A program made the position numbers and the translations under genes. The notes beneath the pieces were generated by a model that saw only the letters and a list, made by a program, of their open reading frames with translations, had not been told where the DNA came from and did no database searches. Positions 52,254 through 61,972 of a stretch of DNA of 64,000 bases are shown here, one piece after another (within the stretch, counting starts at the first letter, position 1; every line of letters begins with the position of its first letter). The stretch is from Microlunatus sp964251895 (lineage in GTDB: Bacteria; Actinomycetota; Actinomycetes; Propionibacteriales; Propionibacteriaceae): assembly GCA_964251895.1 (NCBI GenBank), contig CAXULL010000022.1, positions 1 to 64,000 of the forward strand, in the 5' to 3' direction.

Positions 52254-53302
52254 CCGAGCCCACGTCCCTGCCCGTCCTCGCCCTCACCCTCGGCGACGTC
52301 GCCGGCATCGGTCCCGAGATCACGGCCAAGACCCTCCTGCTGCACCCGGAGCTGCGCGAGGTCTGCGTCCCGGTGGTGGTCGGGGACGCGGACGCCATGC
52401 GGATCGGGGCGACCCGCGCCGGCCTCGACCCCGACACCGTGCGGGTGATCGACGACCCGCGGACCGCGGCCAACGACCCCGGCGTGATCGAGCTCTGGCA
52501 GACCGGTCCCTCGCTGGCCGAGGTCGAGGTCGGCCGGCTCAGCCCGGTCGCCGGCGACGGCTCGTACCGGTTCGTGGTGGAGGCCTGCCGGCTCGCCAGG
52601 GAGGGCGTGGTGGACGGGATCGTCACCGCGCCGCTCAACAAGGCCGCGATGCAGGCCGGCGGGCACAAGTGGCCCGGGCACACCGAGCTGCTCGCCCACG
52701 AGTTCGGCGTCGAGAACTTCAGCCTCGTGCTGTCCGCCGGCGACCTGTACTTCTTCCACCTCACCGCGCACGTCTCGCTGGCCCAGGCCGTCGCGGACAC
52801 CACGCCCCAGCGCACCGACGACATCCTGACCCTGGCGGCGGCGTTCACGCGGGCCCTCGGCAAGCCCGACCAGGCCATCGGCCTCTGCGGGCTCAACCCG
52901 CACGCCGGGGAGAACCGGATCTTCGGCGACGAGGACGCCGACATCCTGGCGCCCGCGATCGAGCGGGCCCGCGCGCGCGGCATCAACGCGCACGGACCGA
53001 TCCCCGCCGACGCGCTGATCCCGGCGGCGGTGCGCGGGAAGTGGAACATCGTCGTCGCCTGCTACCACGACCAGGGCCACGCCCCGTTCAAGGCCGTGTA
53101 CGGCGACGACGGGGTGAACATCACCATCGGCCTGCCGGTCGTCCGGGTGTCGGTCGACCACGGCACCGCGTTCGACATCGCCGGCCAGGGCATCGCCCGG
53201 GAGGCGAGCCTGGTGCTGTCCTGCCGCCGGGCCGCCGAGCTCGCCCTGGGGTGGGACGAGGTCTGGGCGGCCGCGCAGCAGAACGCCGACCCCGCCCGGT
53301 AG
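52250..53302 (+). CDS. PdxA-type 4-phosphate dehydrogenase (PdxA2-like)
   Basis: A 350-residue metal-dependent NAD dehydrogenase/decarboxylase of the PdxA family. Features: LTLGDVAGIGPEI at the start, TAPLNKAAM, metal-site His in WPGHTELLAHEF, NPHAGENRIFGDED with a second His, and VACYHDQGHAPFKA with the third; PVVRVSVDHGTAFDIAG closes the nucleotide site. PdxA itself makes pyridoxal phosphate precursors; next to a DUF1537 kinase the PdxA2 branch, acting on D-threonate or erythronate 4-phosphate, is far more likely. It is third in the operon; no aldolase or regulator gene is present. Confidence 0.92.
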   Translation: MTEPTSLPVLALTLGDVAGIGPEITAKTLLLHPELREVCVPVVVGDADAMRIGATRAGLDPDTVRVIDDPRTAANDPGVIELWQTGPSLAEVEVGRLSPVAGDGSYRFVVEACRLAREGVVDGIVTAPLNKAAMQAGGHKWPGHTELLAHEFGVENFSLVLSAGDLYFFHLTAHVSLAQAVADTTPQRTDDILTLAAAFTRALGKPDQAIGLCGLNPHAGENRIFGDEDADILAPAIERARARGINAHGPIPADALIPAAVRGKWNIVVACYHDQGHAPFKAVYGDDGVNITIGLPVVRVSVDHGTAFDIAGQGIAREASLVLSCRRAAELALGWDEVWAAAQQNADPAR

Positions 53303-53332
53303 GGGCGAGGCCGGCGTCAGGTGCGATCACGC

Positions 53333-53420
53333 TGGCGGTGGCGGAGAGATTTGAACTCTCGGAAGTTTGCACTTCACGCGCTTTCGAGGCGCGCTCTTTA
53401 GGCCGCTCAGACACGCCACC
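53333..53420 (-). tRNA. tRNA-Ser (anticodon CGA)
   Basis: An 88-nt class II tRNA on the minus strand. Acceptor GGTGGCG (5' end at 53420) pairs with CGCCACC, followed by discriminator G and encoded CCA (53333-53335). The anticodon loop CTCGAAA reads UCG. The long variable arm and T loop TTCAAAT are typical of serine tRNA. Confidence 0.95.
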
Positions 53421-53453
53421 GCCGAAGAGATTACCGGGCGCGCGCGGGCGACG

Positions 53454-53921
53454 CTAATCCTGCCCAGCGCCGCGGTGGCACGCGAAGAAGTCGAGGAGCA
53501 CCGCGGAGCACTCCGCCTCCAGGACACCGCCGCGGACGTCGACGCGGTGGTTCAACCGGGGGTCGCGCAGCACGTCGAACAGCGAGGCGACCGCACCGGC
53601 CTTGGGGTCGTACGCCCCGAACACGCACCGTTCGACGCGGGCCAGGACCAGGGCCCCGGCGCACATGGTGCAGGGCTCCAGCGTCACGACCAGGGTGTGG
53701 CCGTCGAGGCGCCACGTCCCGGCGGCCTCGGCGGCACGACGCAGGACGAGGACCTCGGCGTGCGCGGTCGGGTCCTGCGTCGCCTCGCGCTCGTTGCCGG
53801 CCGCGGCGACGACCTGGCCTCTCCGGTCGAGGAGCACGGCGCCGACCGGGACGTCGCCAGCGTCCCGGACGCGCTCCGCCTCGGCCAGCGCGACGCGCAT
53901 GGCCGCGTCCCACCGGCCCAT
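53454..53921 (-). CDS. tadA: tRNA adenosine(34) deaminase TadA
   Basis: A 155-residue zinc deaminase that makes inosine at the tRNA-Arg wobble base. The catalytic zinc site is His54-Ala-Glu56 (DPTAHAEV) with Cys84 and Cys87 (LEPCTMCAGA). AGDVPVGAVL precedes, and FGAYDPKAGAVASLF and LNHRVDVRGGV are typical of TadA rather than other deaminases. ATG 53921 lies 2 nt after its partner gene stop. It lies next to tRNA-Ser(CGA), as in many Gram-positive genomes. Confidence 0.95.
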   Translation of the reverse strand: MGRWDAAMRVALAEAERVRDAGDVPVGAVLLDRRGQVVAAAGNEREATQDPTAHAEVLVLRRAAEAAGTWRLDGHTLVVTLEPCTMCAGALVLARVERCVFGAYDPKAGAVASLFDVLRDPRLNHRVDVRGGVLEAECSAVLLDFFACHRGAGQD

Positions 53922-53923
53922 CG

Positions 53924-54535
53924 TCAGTCCTGGAACGCGGCCTCGGTGGCCTGGGCGAAGTCCGGGTTGATGTTGATCCGGTCGGCGATGGCGCCGAGCA
54001 TCTGGTCGCTGCTCAGGTCGAGGTTGTCCACGATCGTGCCGAGCTCGAACTCGCTCAGCCCGAGGTCGGCCAGCATGTCGAGGTCGCCGACCAGCTCGCC
54101 GTCCTCGTCGTCCTCCGGCTCGTCGACGTCCTCGCCGAGGAAGTCCAGGACGTCGTGCGCGATCGGCCAGTCGCTCGCCGCGGCCGAGTCGGACAGGAGC
54201 GCCTGCACGTGCTGCCCGCGGACGCGGACGACGACGAACACCTCTTCCACCAGGCTCACGAAGCCGAGCGAGCCGGCGTCGCCGGGCAGCCGGCGCAGCT
54301 GCTCGATGAGGGCGTCCAGGTCGTTGGCCAGGTCGAGCTCGAGCGCCTGGACGTGCAGCTGGCCGTCCTCGCGGTAGGCGGCCAGGACGTAGTCGATCTC
54401 GTCCTCGGCCGCGTCCTCGAGGTCGTCGTCGGGGTCGGAGTCGTCCGGGTCGTCGTCGTCCACCGGCGCGACGACCACCTCCGGCTTGTCCGCCTCTTCG
54501 AACGACACGTACTCCTCGCCGTCGAACGCTGGCAT
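53924..54535 (-). CDS. tRNA adenosine deaminase-associated protein
   Basis: A 203-residue, very acidic protein of the actinobacterial TadA-associated family. Asp/Glu runs flank a folded domain (about 45-135) with EIDYVLAAYREDGQLHVQ, LDALIEQLRRLPGDAGSLGFVSL and VFVVVRVRGQHVQALLSDS. The C-terminus has DLDMLADLGLSEFEL. Function unknown; it is nearly always adjacent to tadA and may bind it or the tRNA. ATG 54535 has a purine-rich site AAAGGG upstream. Confidence 0.9.
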   Translation of the reverse strand: MPAFDGEEYVSFEEADKPEVVVAPVDDDDPDDSDPDDDLEDAAEDEIDYVLAAYREDGQLHVQALELDLANDLDALIEQLRRLPGDAGSLGFVSLVEEVFVVVRVRGQHVQALLSDSAAASDWPIAHDVLDFLGEDVDEPEDDEDGELVGDLDMLADLGLSEFELGTIVDNLDLSSDQMLGAIADRININPDFAQATEAAFQD

Positions 54536-54645
54536 GACCCGCCCTTTCCGCACCGAGGACCGGGTGCCGGTCCGGTGCCACATGGTGTCAGACGGAACCC
54601 AATCGCGCGCCCCGGCCCACGGCCCCGCCGCCCCACCCCGCCCGC

Positions 54646-54651
54646 TACGGT
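54646..54651 (+). promoter_or_regulatory. -10 hexamer TACGGT, leaderless promoter of upp
   Basis: TACGGT is 7 nt before GTG 54659, which starts the uracil phosphoribosyltransferase gene, and fixes that start. The region upstream is shared with the TadA-associated gene on the other strand. Confidence 0.6.
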
Positions 54652-54658
54652 GGCGGCC

Positions 54659-55297
54659 GTGGAGATCACGGTCATCGACCACCCGCTCGTCGCGCACAAG
54701 CTCACGGTGCTGCGCGACGTGCAGACCGACTCGCCGACGTTCCGTCGGCTGACCGAGGAGCTCGTGACGCTGCTGGCGTACGAGGCGACGCGCGAGGTAC
54801 GGGTCGAGCCGACCCGGGTGACGACGCCGGTCGCGCCGGCCGACGGGGTCCGGCTCACCCACCCGAGACCGCTGGTCGTCCCGATCCTGCGGGCCGGGCT
54901 CGGCATGCTCGAGGGCATGACGCGGCTGATCCCCACGGCCGAGGTCGGCTTCGTGGGGATGGTGCGCAACGAGGAGACCCTGCAGCCGTCGACCTACGCC
55001 GAGCGTCTGCCCGAGGACCTGCACGGGCGCCAGTGCTACGTGCTCGACCCGATGCTTGCGACCGGCGGGACCCTCGCCGCCGCCGTCCGGTTCCTGGTCG
55101 ACCGCGGCGCGGACCACATCACCTGCATCTGCCTGCTCGCCGCCCCCGAGGGCATCGAGCGGCTCAGCGCGTTCCTGGACGACCTGCACGTCCCCTGCAC
55201 CCTGGTCCTGGCCGGCCTCGACGAGCGCCTGAACGAGAAGGGCTACATCGTCCCCGGCCTGGGCGACGCGGGCGACCGCCTCTACGGCGTGGTCTGA
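54659..55297 (+). CDS. upp: Uracil phosphoribosyltransferase
   Basis: Pyrimidine salvage enzyme converting uracil and PRPP to UMP, 212 residues, full length. Typical features are VIDHPLVAHKLTVLRD at the N-terminus, VPILRAGLGMLEG, FVGMVRNEETLQP, the PRPP-binding loop DPMLATGGTLAAA, and YIVPGLGDAGDR with the uracil-binding Tyr/Gly/Asp at the C-terminus. GTG start 54659 follows the leaderless -10. No uracil permease gene is adjacent. Confidence 0.95.
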   Translation: MEITVIDHPLVAHKLTVLRDVQTDSPTFRRLTEELVTLLAYEATREVRVEPTRVTTPVAPADGVRLTHPRPLVVPILRAGLGMLEGMTRLIPTAEVGFVGMVRNEETLQPSTYAERLPEDLHGRQCYVLDPMLATGGTLAAAVRFLVDRGADHITCICLLAAPEGIERLSAFLDDLHVPCTLVLAGLDERLNEKGYIVPGLGDAGDRLYGVV

Positions 55298-55351
55298 GCC
55301 TCCCCGGCTCCCCCGCCTCGCGCGTCCCGCTCGCTTCTCTACGGGTGAGCC

Positions 55352-56221
55352 TCAGAGGGTGACGTCGGAGACGCGGGCGAGCCGCACCCAGCGGGTCTCG
55401 AGCGCGGCCGAGCCCGGCGCAAGATCCTCGGGCAGTGCGGTGGTGGGCGCCGGCATCCGGTCCGCCTCGACGAGCGGTGCGAGGTCGAGCCCGGTGAGCG
55501 TGGCGATGTCGACGACCGGGACCTGGTAGGTCAGGTAGGCCCCCAGCGGCGGCGCGGTCGCGCTGGGCGGGTCCGACAGGTCGAGGCGGTCGAGCTGCGC
55601 CGACTGGTCGAGGACGTAGCCCGTGGCCGCCAGCGCGGGCGAGGTCGCGTCGCCGTCGTTCCACGCGGCGATCTTCCAGAACCGGCGCGGCAGCCGCGTC
55701 CCGCGGTAAAGCGGGTCGTCGTCGCCGAAGACCGGCGCGGTCAGTACCGTCAGGCGTTGCGCGTACGTCCGGGCGTGCTCGAGCACGTAGTCCTCGAGCC
55801 CGGCCCACAGCAGCTCGCCCTGGTTGAACAGCGCAGCCTGCGGCGCGGCGTTGACGTAGGTGAACGTGTCGAGGTTCGCCTGCTCTGCCACGGCCCGCTC
55901 GCCCCAGACCGGGTCGCGCCGACGCGTGAGGTGGCCGCGGTCGAGGTCGTTGCGGGCGTAGACCTCGGGCCCGGTCTGCGCGTCGGCCGGCACCCGGGGG
56001 TCGAGGTGCCAGTCGTCCCCGCGGTCGATCTCGAGCAGCGCGGCGCCGTCGAGGTTCGCGGCGGTGATCAGCGCCAGCCGCCGGTCGGGCTGGAGGACGA
56101 CCGTGAAGTGCGTGAACGGGAGCGTCACCGTCGTGACACCGGCCGGCACGCCCGGCAGCGGCAGCGGCGTGGACAGGAACCACGGGTCGTAAGCGTCGGG
56201 GACGGCGGCTGGCTCGCTCAT
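55352..56221 (-). CDS. DNA/RNA non-specific endonuclease family protein
   Basis: A 289-residue nuclease of the NUC1/Serratia-type beta-beta-alpha-metal fold. The catalytic DRGH motif is present (NDLDRGHLTRRRD near 110), and the metal-binding Asn helix follows as FTYVNAAPQAALFNQGELLWAGLEDYVL. Before it FTVVLQPDRRLALITAANLDG, and after it TVLTAPVFGDDDPLYRG, match the family. There is no signal peptide, so it may be cytosolic or exported by another route. ATG 56221 lies 8 nt downstream of the menB stop, so it is cotranscribed with menB. Confidence 0.85.
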   Translation of the reverse strand: MSEPAAVPDAYDPWFLSTPLPLPGVPAGVTTVTLPFTHFTVVLQPDRRLALITAANLDGAALLEIDRGDDWHLDPRVPADAQTGPEVYARNDLDRGHLTRRRDPVWGERAVAEQANLDTFTYVNAAPQAALFNQGELLWAGLEDYVLEHARTYAQRLTVLTAPVFGDDDPLYRGTRLPRRFWKIAAWNDGDATSPALAATGYVLDQSAQLDRLDLSDPPSATAPPLGAYLTYQVPVVDIATLTGLDLAPLVEADRMPAPTTALPEDLAPGSAALETRWVRLARVSDVTL

Positions 56222-56229
56222 CGGCACTC

Positions 56230-57126
<897 letters not shown>

Positions 57127-57132
57127 CCGGTC

Positions 57133-57138
57133 ACCGTA
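57133..57138 (-). promoter_or_regulatory. -10 hexamer TACGGT, leaderless promoter of menB
   Basis: On the minus strand TACGGT is 6 nt before GTG 57126. The same hexamer serves upp. Confidence 0.6.
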
Positions 57139-57194
57139 GTGCGGAGGGGTGACAAACCTTCCCGAGCGCCCTCCCCGGGCGTCATGCTGCTGAC

Positions 57195-57809
57195 ATGACG
57201 ACGATGGTGCGTGATCCCTGGTCGGACGCGCGACTGGTGGCGACGCAGAAGGTGCTCGACGACGACGTCTCCGCGGTCCGCCGCAAGGCCTGGCAGCGAC
57301 AGGCCCTGGTCCTGCTGCTGGCCGGCGTCGCGCTCGTCGCCGCCGTCCTCGTCGTGGGCGCGCTCGTGGCCTCGTCGCTCGACGACCTCTCGCGGCCGAA
57401 CCTCCGCACCACCCACGCCGGGCTCGCCCTCGAGGCAGCAGGGCTCGTCCTGATCATGGTGGGCTCGATCACCTCGACGCGCGCCGGCGCCGGCAAGTTC
57501 CTGCGGCCCGAGAGCCTCCTCGACCGGAGCAACCGCACCTGGCTCCGGCACCGAATCGCCGAGGGCGCACCGGTCCCTCCCGAACGCCAGGAGGTCGCGG
57601 TCGCGGTCGCGCGCCGGATGGCGGCCGACGCGGCGTCCCTGCCGCAGCAGGTGGGGTTCCTGGTGCTCTGCTCCGGGCTGATCATCTCTGGCCCCCTCGG
57701 GGGCATCGTCGCGCTGACCGTGGTTCTCGGCTCGTGGACGGTCGTCGACGCCGTTCGGACCCAGGTCCGGGCGTACCGCGCGCGTCGCTGGCTGGCCCGG
57801 AACTCCTGA
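57195..57809 (+). CDS. Membrane protein, unknown function
   Basis: A 204-residue protein with four hydrophobic segments in two pairs (about 36-60, 75-92, 147-163 and 165-182), a cytoplasmic-looking N-terminus containing VRDPWSDARLVATQKVLDDDV, and a helical amphipathic stretch between the pairs (PPERQEVAVAVARRMAADA). No recognised family and no catalytic motif. ATG 57195 is preceded by CATGCT 6 nt upstream, a weak -10-like hexamer. Divergent from menB. Confidence 0.7.
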   Translation: MTTMVRDPWSDARLVATQKVLDDDVSAVRRKAWQRQALVLLLAGVALVAAVLVVGALVASSLDDLSRPNLRTTHAGLALEAAGLVLIMVGSITSTRAGAGKFLRPESLLDRSNRTWLRHRIAEGAPVPPERQEVAVAVARRMAADAASLPQQVGFLVLCSGLIISGPLGGIVALTVVLGSWTVVDAVRTQVRAYRARRWLARNS

Positions 57810-57824
57810 CCCGGCATCAGGACC

Positions 57825-58385
57825 TCAGCGCGGCCTGCCGAAGTCGGTCGTCAGCCAGACCCGTCCGTGGGTGCTGTCGTCGATCACGTCCACGCCGACG
57901 TCGACGAAGCTCGTGGTGAGGATGTTGCGGCGGTGCCCGTCGTTCGGCGGGGTCTCGTTGAACATCGAGGTCTCCAGCGCCAGCACCCCCGCCTGGGAGC
58001 GCCGGCTGTTCCAGGCGATGTTCTCCCCGCAGCCCGACCACGCGTACCAGACGGTGACCCGGTCGCCGAGGGACGCCTCGCCGGGCAGCTGGTGGCTCAG
58101 CGTGTCGGCCTGCCCCATGACCAGGTTGTGCCGGTGGGCGGAGTAGCGGAGCCGGTCGGACCAGCGCAACGGCTTCAACCCGTTCGTCGCACGCTCCGCG
58201 TTGAGCTGGGTGAACACCGCCTGGGCCCAGTCGTCCTGGTTGGTGTACGCGAACGTCGTCGGCGGAGCAGGTGGGATCGTGGCGGCCGCCGCGGGCACCG
58301 CGCTGGGCTGCGGGACGAGCAGACCGGCTGAGGCGGCGAGCGCCAGCACCACGGTCGCCAGTCCTCGGGCGATGGTCTTCGGCAC
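57825..58385 (-). CDS. Secreted CAP-domain (SCP/PR1-like) protein
   Basis: A 186-residue exported CAP protein. The signal peptide (about 1-35) ends in AAAA; the domain opens with WAQAVFTQLNAERATNGLKPL. CAP motifs follow: SAHRHNLVMG (metal His), CGENIAWNS, and HRRNILTTSFVDVGVDV with the second His. The GTG start 58385 has GAGGTG 6 nt upstream. Bacterial CAP proteins act outside the cell and are of unclear function. One Cys only, so no disulfide is expected. Confidence 0.9.
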   Translation of the reverse strand: MPKTIARGLATVVLALAASAGLLVPQPSAVPAAAATIPPAPPTTFAYTNQDDWAQAVFTQLNAERATNGLKPLRWSDRLRYSAHRHNLVMGQADTLSHQLPGEASLGDRVTVWYAWSGCGENIAWNSRRSQAGVLALETSMFNETPPNDGHRRNILTTSFVDVGVDVIDDSTHGRVWLTTDFGRPR

Positions 58386-58474
58386 GGCAGCACCTCGTCT
58401 TCTCTCGGCGTGTTCCACGCCAGGGATCGGGCGTCGCCCGCATGGCGTTACACGCCCGTCGGGCGTCGCACCGC

Positions 58475-58972
58475 TCAGAGCTCGACGACCTTGCTCTCCC
58501 CGACGTTCGGTCGACCTCCGGTGACCGCGGCCTTCGCGTACTTGGCCAGGGTCACGACCATCGGAGCCTTCGACGTCCAGTACTCGGCGGTGACGCCCTC
58601 GACGCGCAGCAGCGCGACCGCCGGGTCGTCGCGGCCGCCCTCGAACCAGGCCTCCGCACCGGTGCTCCAGAGCTCGTCGATCTTCGCCGGGTCCTGGCTG
58701 ACGCTCGCCCGCCCGCTGATCGAGAGCCAGCCGTGGCCGGCCTGGATCGCGACGTTGACCTGGTCGTTCGCGCGGACCTGCGCGGTCTTGGGCGACGGGT
58801 CCTCGGTGAAGAACCACAGGTCGCCGTCGAACTCGCGCTGCTGGACCGCGAGGGGCCGGCTCACCAGGGACCCGTCCTCGGCCACGGTCGTGACCAGCGC
58901 GATCGACGCCTTCTCGACCAGGTCGGCGATGGTGCGCTCGTCCTCGGCGGTGGCCGGCTGCTCGTTGCTCAT
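58475..58972 (-). CDS. Pyridoxamine 5'-phosphate oxidase-fold protein (general stress protein 26-like)
   Basis: A 165-residue FMN-binding split-barrel protein. ERTIADLVEKASIALVTTVAEDGSLVSRPLAVQ, then DLWFFTEDPSPKTAQVRANDQVNVAI, and WLSISGRASVSQDPAKIDELW are the family blocks for FMN/F420-binding stress proteins, often listed as pyridoxamine 5'-phosphate oxidase family. Enzymatic role unknown. ATG 58972 is 7 nt after -10 TAGGGT. It is a single-gene unit between the CAP and SDR genes. Confidence 0.88.
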   Translation of the reverse strand: MSNEQPATAEDERTIADLVEKASIALVTTVAEDGSLVSRPLAVQQREFDGDLWFFTEDPSPKTAQVRANDQVNVAIQAGHGWLSISGRASVSQDPAKIDELWSTGAEAWFEGGRDDPAVALLRVEGVTAEYWTSKAPMVVTLAKYAKAAVTGGRPNVGESKVVEL

Positions 58973-58979
58973 GAGCCGG

Positions 58980-58985
58980 ACCCTA
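58980..58985 (-). promoter_or_regulatory. -10 hexamer TAGGGT, leaderless promoter
   Basis: On the minus strand TAGGGT is 7 nt before ATG 58972 of the PNPOx-fold gene. It supports the start at 58972 over in-frame extensions. Confidence 0.55.
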
Positions 58986-59019
58986 CCCAGGCCGAGGCAG
59001 GCCGACGCAGGCCGAGGGG

Positions 59020-59772
59020 TCAGCCCCGACCGGCGTACGGCATGTTCGTGGCCAGCACGGTGAGCCCGGCGACGTTGCTGCCGGGCGGCAGGTCGGCCAT
59101 GAGCACGACCGCCCGCGCGACGTCCTCGACCGGCATCGTCGGCTCCGGGCGGACGGAACCGTCGGCTTGCTCGGCTCCGCCTGCGGCGCCCGAGCCCATC
59201 GCGGTGGCGGCGTTGCCGACGTCGATCTGGCCGCAGGAGATCCCGTACGGGCGCCCGTCGAGCTGGAGCTGCTTCGTCAGCCCGGAGACCGCGTGCTTGG
59301 TGGCGGTGTAGGCGATCGACCGGGGCCGCGGCACGTGGGCCGAGAGCGACCCGTTGTTGATGATCCGCCCGCCCTGCGGGTCCTGGTCGCGCATGACCCG
59401 GAACGCCTCGCGCAGGCACAGGAACATGCCGGTGAGGTTCACGTCGACCACGGACTGCCAGTCGGCGAGCGACACTGCGTCGATCTCGGACGGCGCCAGC
59501 CCCCGGCCCGCGTTGTTCACCAGCAGGTCCACCCGCCCGTGCCGCTCGACCGACCCGTCGAACAGCCGGCGTACGGCGTCCTCGTCCGTCACGTCGGTCG
59601 GCACGACGTCGAAGCCCCCGTCGCCGGCCACCGGGGTGGCTGCCACCTCGACGAGCGGCGCCTCACGACGCCCGGCGAGCACCACCCGCCATCCGGCCCG
59701 GGCCAGCGCCTCCGCGACGTCGCGCCCGATGCCGCTGCCGGCACCGGTGACGACCGCGACCCCTGTGCTCAG
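59020..59772 (-). CDS. Short-chain dehydrogenase/reductase with CTG start
   Basis: A 250-residue classical SDR. The NAD(P) motif is VVTGAGSGIGRD (about 8-19), an Arg in AGRRE favours NADP, NNAG is near 86, the catalytic Ser is in NNGSLSAHV, and YTATKHAVSG holds Tyr and Lys. The frame has no ATG, GTG or TTG at a usable place: CTG 59772, overlapping the exporter stop as CTGA, gives the standard family length and puts the nucleotide motif at residue 8. It is co-translated with the MFS gene. Substrate unknown. Confidence 0.82.
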   Translation of the reverse strand: MSTGVAVVTGAGSGIGRDVAEALARAGWRVVLAGRREAPLVEVAATPVAGDGGFDVVPTDVTDEDAVRRLFDGSVERHGRVDLLVNNAGRGLAPSEIDAVSLADWQSVVDVNLTGMFLCLREAFRVMRDQDPQGGRIINNGSLSAHVPRPRSIAYTATKHAVSGLTKQLQLDGRPYGISCGQIDVGNAATAMGSGAAGGAEQADGSVRPEPTMPVEDVARAVVLMADLPPGSNVAGLTVLATNMPYAGRG

Positions 59773-61265
59773 TGGTGCCCACCCTGGCGCGCGAGCTCGT
59801 CGTTCGACGGCTCGGCACCCTCGACCGGCTTGGTCTGGTGCATGAACGCAGCGAGGACCACGGCGGAGATCGAGATCAGGGCACCGGTGCCGAAGGCGAG
59901 CTGGATGCCGCTCAGCGAGGCGTCCACCGCACCGACGCCGGTCGCCTGCAGCGCGGCCGACCGGCCGGCGTAGATCGCGACGAGCAGCGCGGTGCCGGCG
60001 GCGCCGGCGACCTGCTGGAGCGTGCTGAGGATGGCGCTGCCGTGGGAGTAGAGGTTCGGCGGCAGCGGGTTGAGCCCGGTCGTGAAGCCGGGCGTGAAGA
60101 GGAACGCGAGCCCGATCGACAGCACCACGTGGATCGCGATGAGCATCCAGATCGGCGTCGACAGGTCGATGAGGCTGAGCCGCCACATCGACACCACGAG
60201 CAGGACGGACCCGATGAGCGTGAGACCGCGGGGACCGTAGCGGTCGAACAGCTTGCCGACCTGCGGGCCGAGCAGACCCATGACGAGCCCGCCGGGCAGC
60301 AGCATCAGGCCGGTCTGCAGCGCGCCGATCCCGCGGACCTGCTGGAGGTAGATCGGCAGCAGGATGACCATGCCGAACAGGGCGACCATGGCCGCGCAGA
60401 GCAGCGCCACGCTGATGGTGAACGGGGCGAAGCGGAAGGCCCGCAGGTCGAGCAGCGGGTTGTCCGAGCGGTAGAGCCGGGTCTGGCGCCAGCTGAAGGC
60501 GGCCAGCGCGAGGGCCCCGACGCCGATGAAGGCGATCGGCGGGATCCCGAACGGGCCCGAGGCGCCGATCTGGCTGAGGCCGTAGACGATGCCGCCGAAC
60601 GCGGGGACGGTCAGGACGACCGAGAGCACGTCGAGCTTGGCGGCGCCGGGCGTGCCGACGTTCTTGAGCTTCTTGACCCCGAACGCCAGCGCCGCGAGCG
60701 CGATCGGCAGCACGAGGATGAACATGAAGCGCCACGGGAAGAAGTGCAGGACGATCCCGGAGACGGTCGGGCCGATGGCCGGGGCCACGGAGATGACCAC
60801 GGTGACGTTCCCCATGACCACACCGCGCCGCTCGACCGGGACGAGCGTCAGGATCGTGGTGATCAGCAGCGGCAGCATCATCGCCGTGCCGGAGGCCTGG
60901 ACGACCCGCGCGGGCAGCAGCAGCCAGAACGCGGGAGACACCGCCGCGATCAGCGTGCCGCTGCTGAACAGGATCATCGCGGTGACGAACACCTGGCGGG
61001 TGGTGAGCCGCTGCAGCAGGAACCCGGTGGTGGGGATGACGACGGCCAGCGTCAGCAGGAACACGGTGGAGAGCCACTGACCCGTACGGGCGGTGACGTC
61101 CAGGTCCGTCATCAGGCTCGGCAGGGCGACGTTCATGATCGTCTCGTTGAGGATGACGACGAACGTCGCGACCAGCAGGATCGCGATGACGGCGCGGTCG
61201 CCCGCGGGGCTGGACGCGGCAGGCGCGTCGTGGGCGGTGGTCGGCGAGGTGCTCGTCGCGGTCAC
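59769..61265 (-). CDS. MFS drug exporter, DHA2 (14-helix) family
   Basis: A 498-residue proton-driven exporter. Fourteen helices are visible between residues 25 and 475. Motif A-like GFLLQRLTTRQVF lies after helix 2, and ILNETIMNVALPSLMTDLDV with QWLSTVFLLTLAVVIPTTG is typical of EmrB/QacA-type members. GTG start at 61265. It ends at TGA 59771-59769 overlapping the SDR start (CTGA). Substrate unknown; no regulator gene is adjacent. Confidence 0.9.
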   Translation of the reverse strand: MTATSTSPTTAHDAPAASSPAGDRAVIAILLVATFVVILNETIMNVALPSLMTDLDVTARTGQWLSTVFLLTLAVVIPTTGFLLQRLTTRQVFVTAMILFSSGTLIAAVSPAFWLLLPARVVQASGTAMMLPLLITTILTLVPVERRGVVMGNVTVVISVAPAIGPTVSGIVLHFFPWRFMFILVLPIALAALAFGVKKLKNVGTPGAAKLDVLSVVLTVPAFGGIVYGLSQIGASGPFGIPPIAFIGVGALALAAFSWRQTRLYRSDNPLLDLRAFRFAPFTISVALLCAAMVALFGMVILLPIYLQQVRGIGALQTGLMLLPGGLVMGLLGPQVGKLFDRYGPRGLTLIGSVLLVVSMWRLSLIDLSTPIWMLIAIHVVLSIGLAFLFTPGFTTGLNPLPPNLYSHGSAILSTLQQVAGAAGTALLVAIYAGRSAALQATGVGAVDASLSGIQLAFGTGALISISAVVLAAFMHQTKPVEGAEPSNDELARQGGHH

Positions 61266-61480
61266 GGAAGTCCGATCGTCGTGCTCGTGCTGCAGGTGCC
61301 GGCGTCCTTGCCGAGGCGGTCGAGGTCTGTGACCTCCACAGGGTCGTGAACTCGTCGCCCGACGACGCTATTCCACGACGCGCCGCCCCCGCATGCACTT
61401 TTGAGCGTTCAGCAGGCCGGAGAGCGTTCCCCACGGACCTCTGCCCGACGACCGTCGCTGATCGCTGCCAGACTCCAGGC

Positions 61481-61919
<439 letters not shown>

Positions 61920-61921
<2 letters not shown>

Positions 61922-61970
61922 ACTTCTTGCCGTCTGACCACCTCCCAGGTGGTCAGACGGTGAGAAGTTC
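61920..61970. terminator. 24-bp perfect hairpin between convergent genes
   Basis: Bases 61920-61943 pair with 61947-61970: 24 bp including two G-T wobbles, with a CCC loop. The arm contains GTCTGACCACCT. It lies between the Nudix stop and the stop of the convergent GH13 gene and has no T run. It is the longest hairpin seen here; a bidirectional terminator is the likely role. Confidence 0.75.
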
Positions 61971-61972
61971 GC

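Noticed and set aside
52250..53302. Pyridoxine biosynthesis enzyme PdxA proper
   Set aside because: Adjacency and translational coupling to a DUF1537 kinase favour the PdxA2 catabolic branch.
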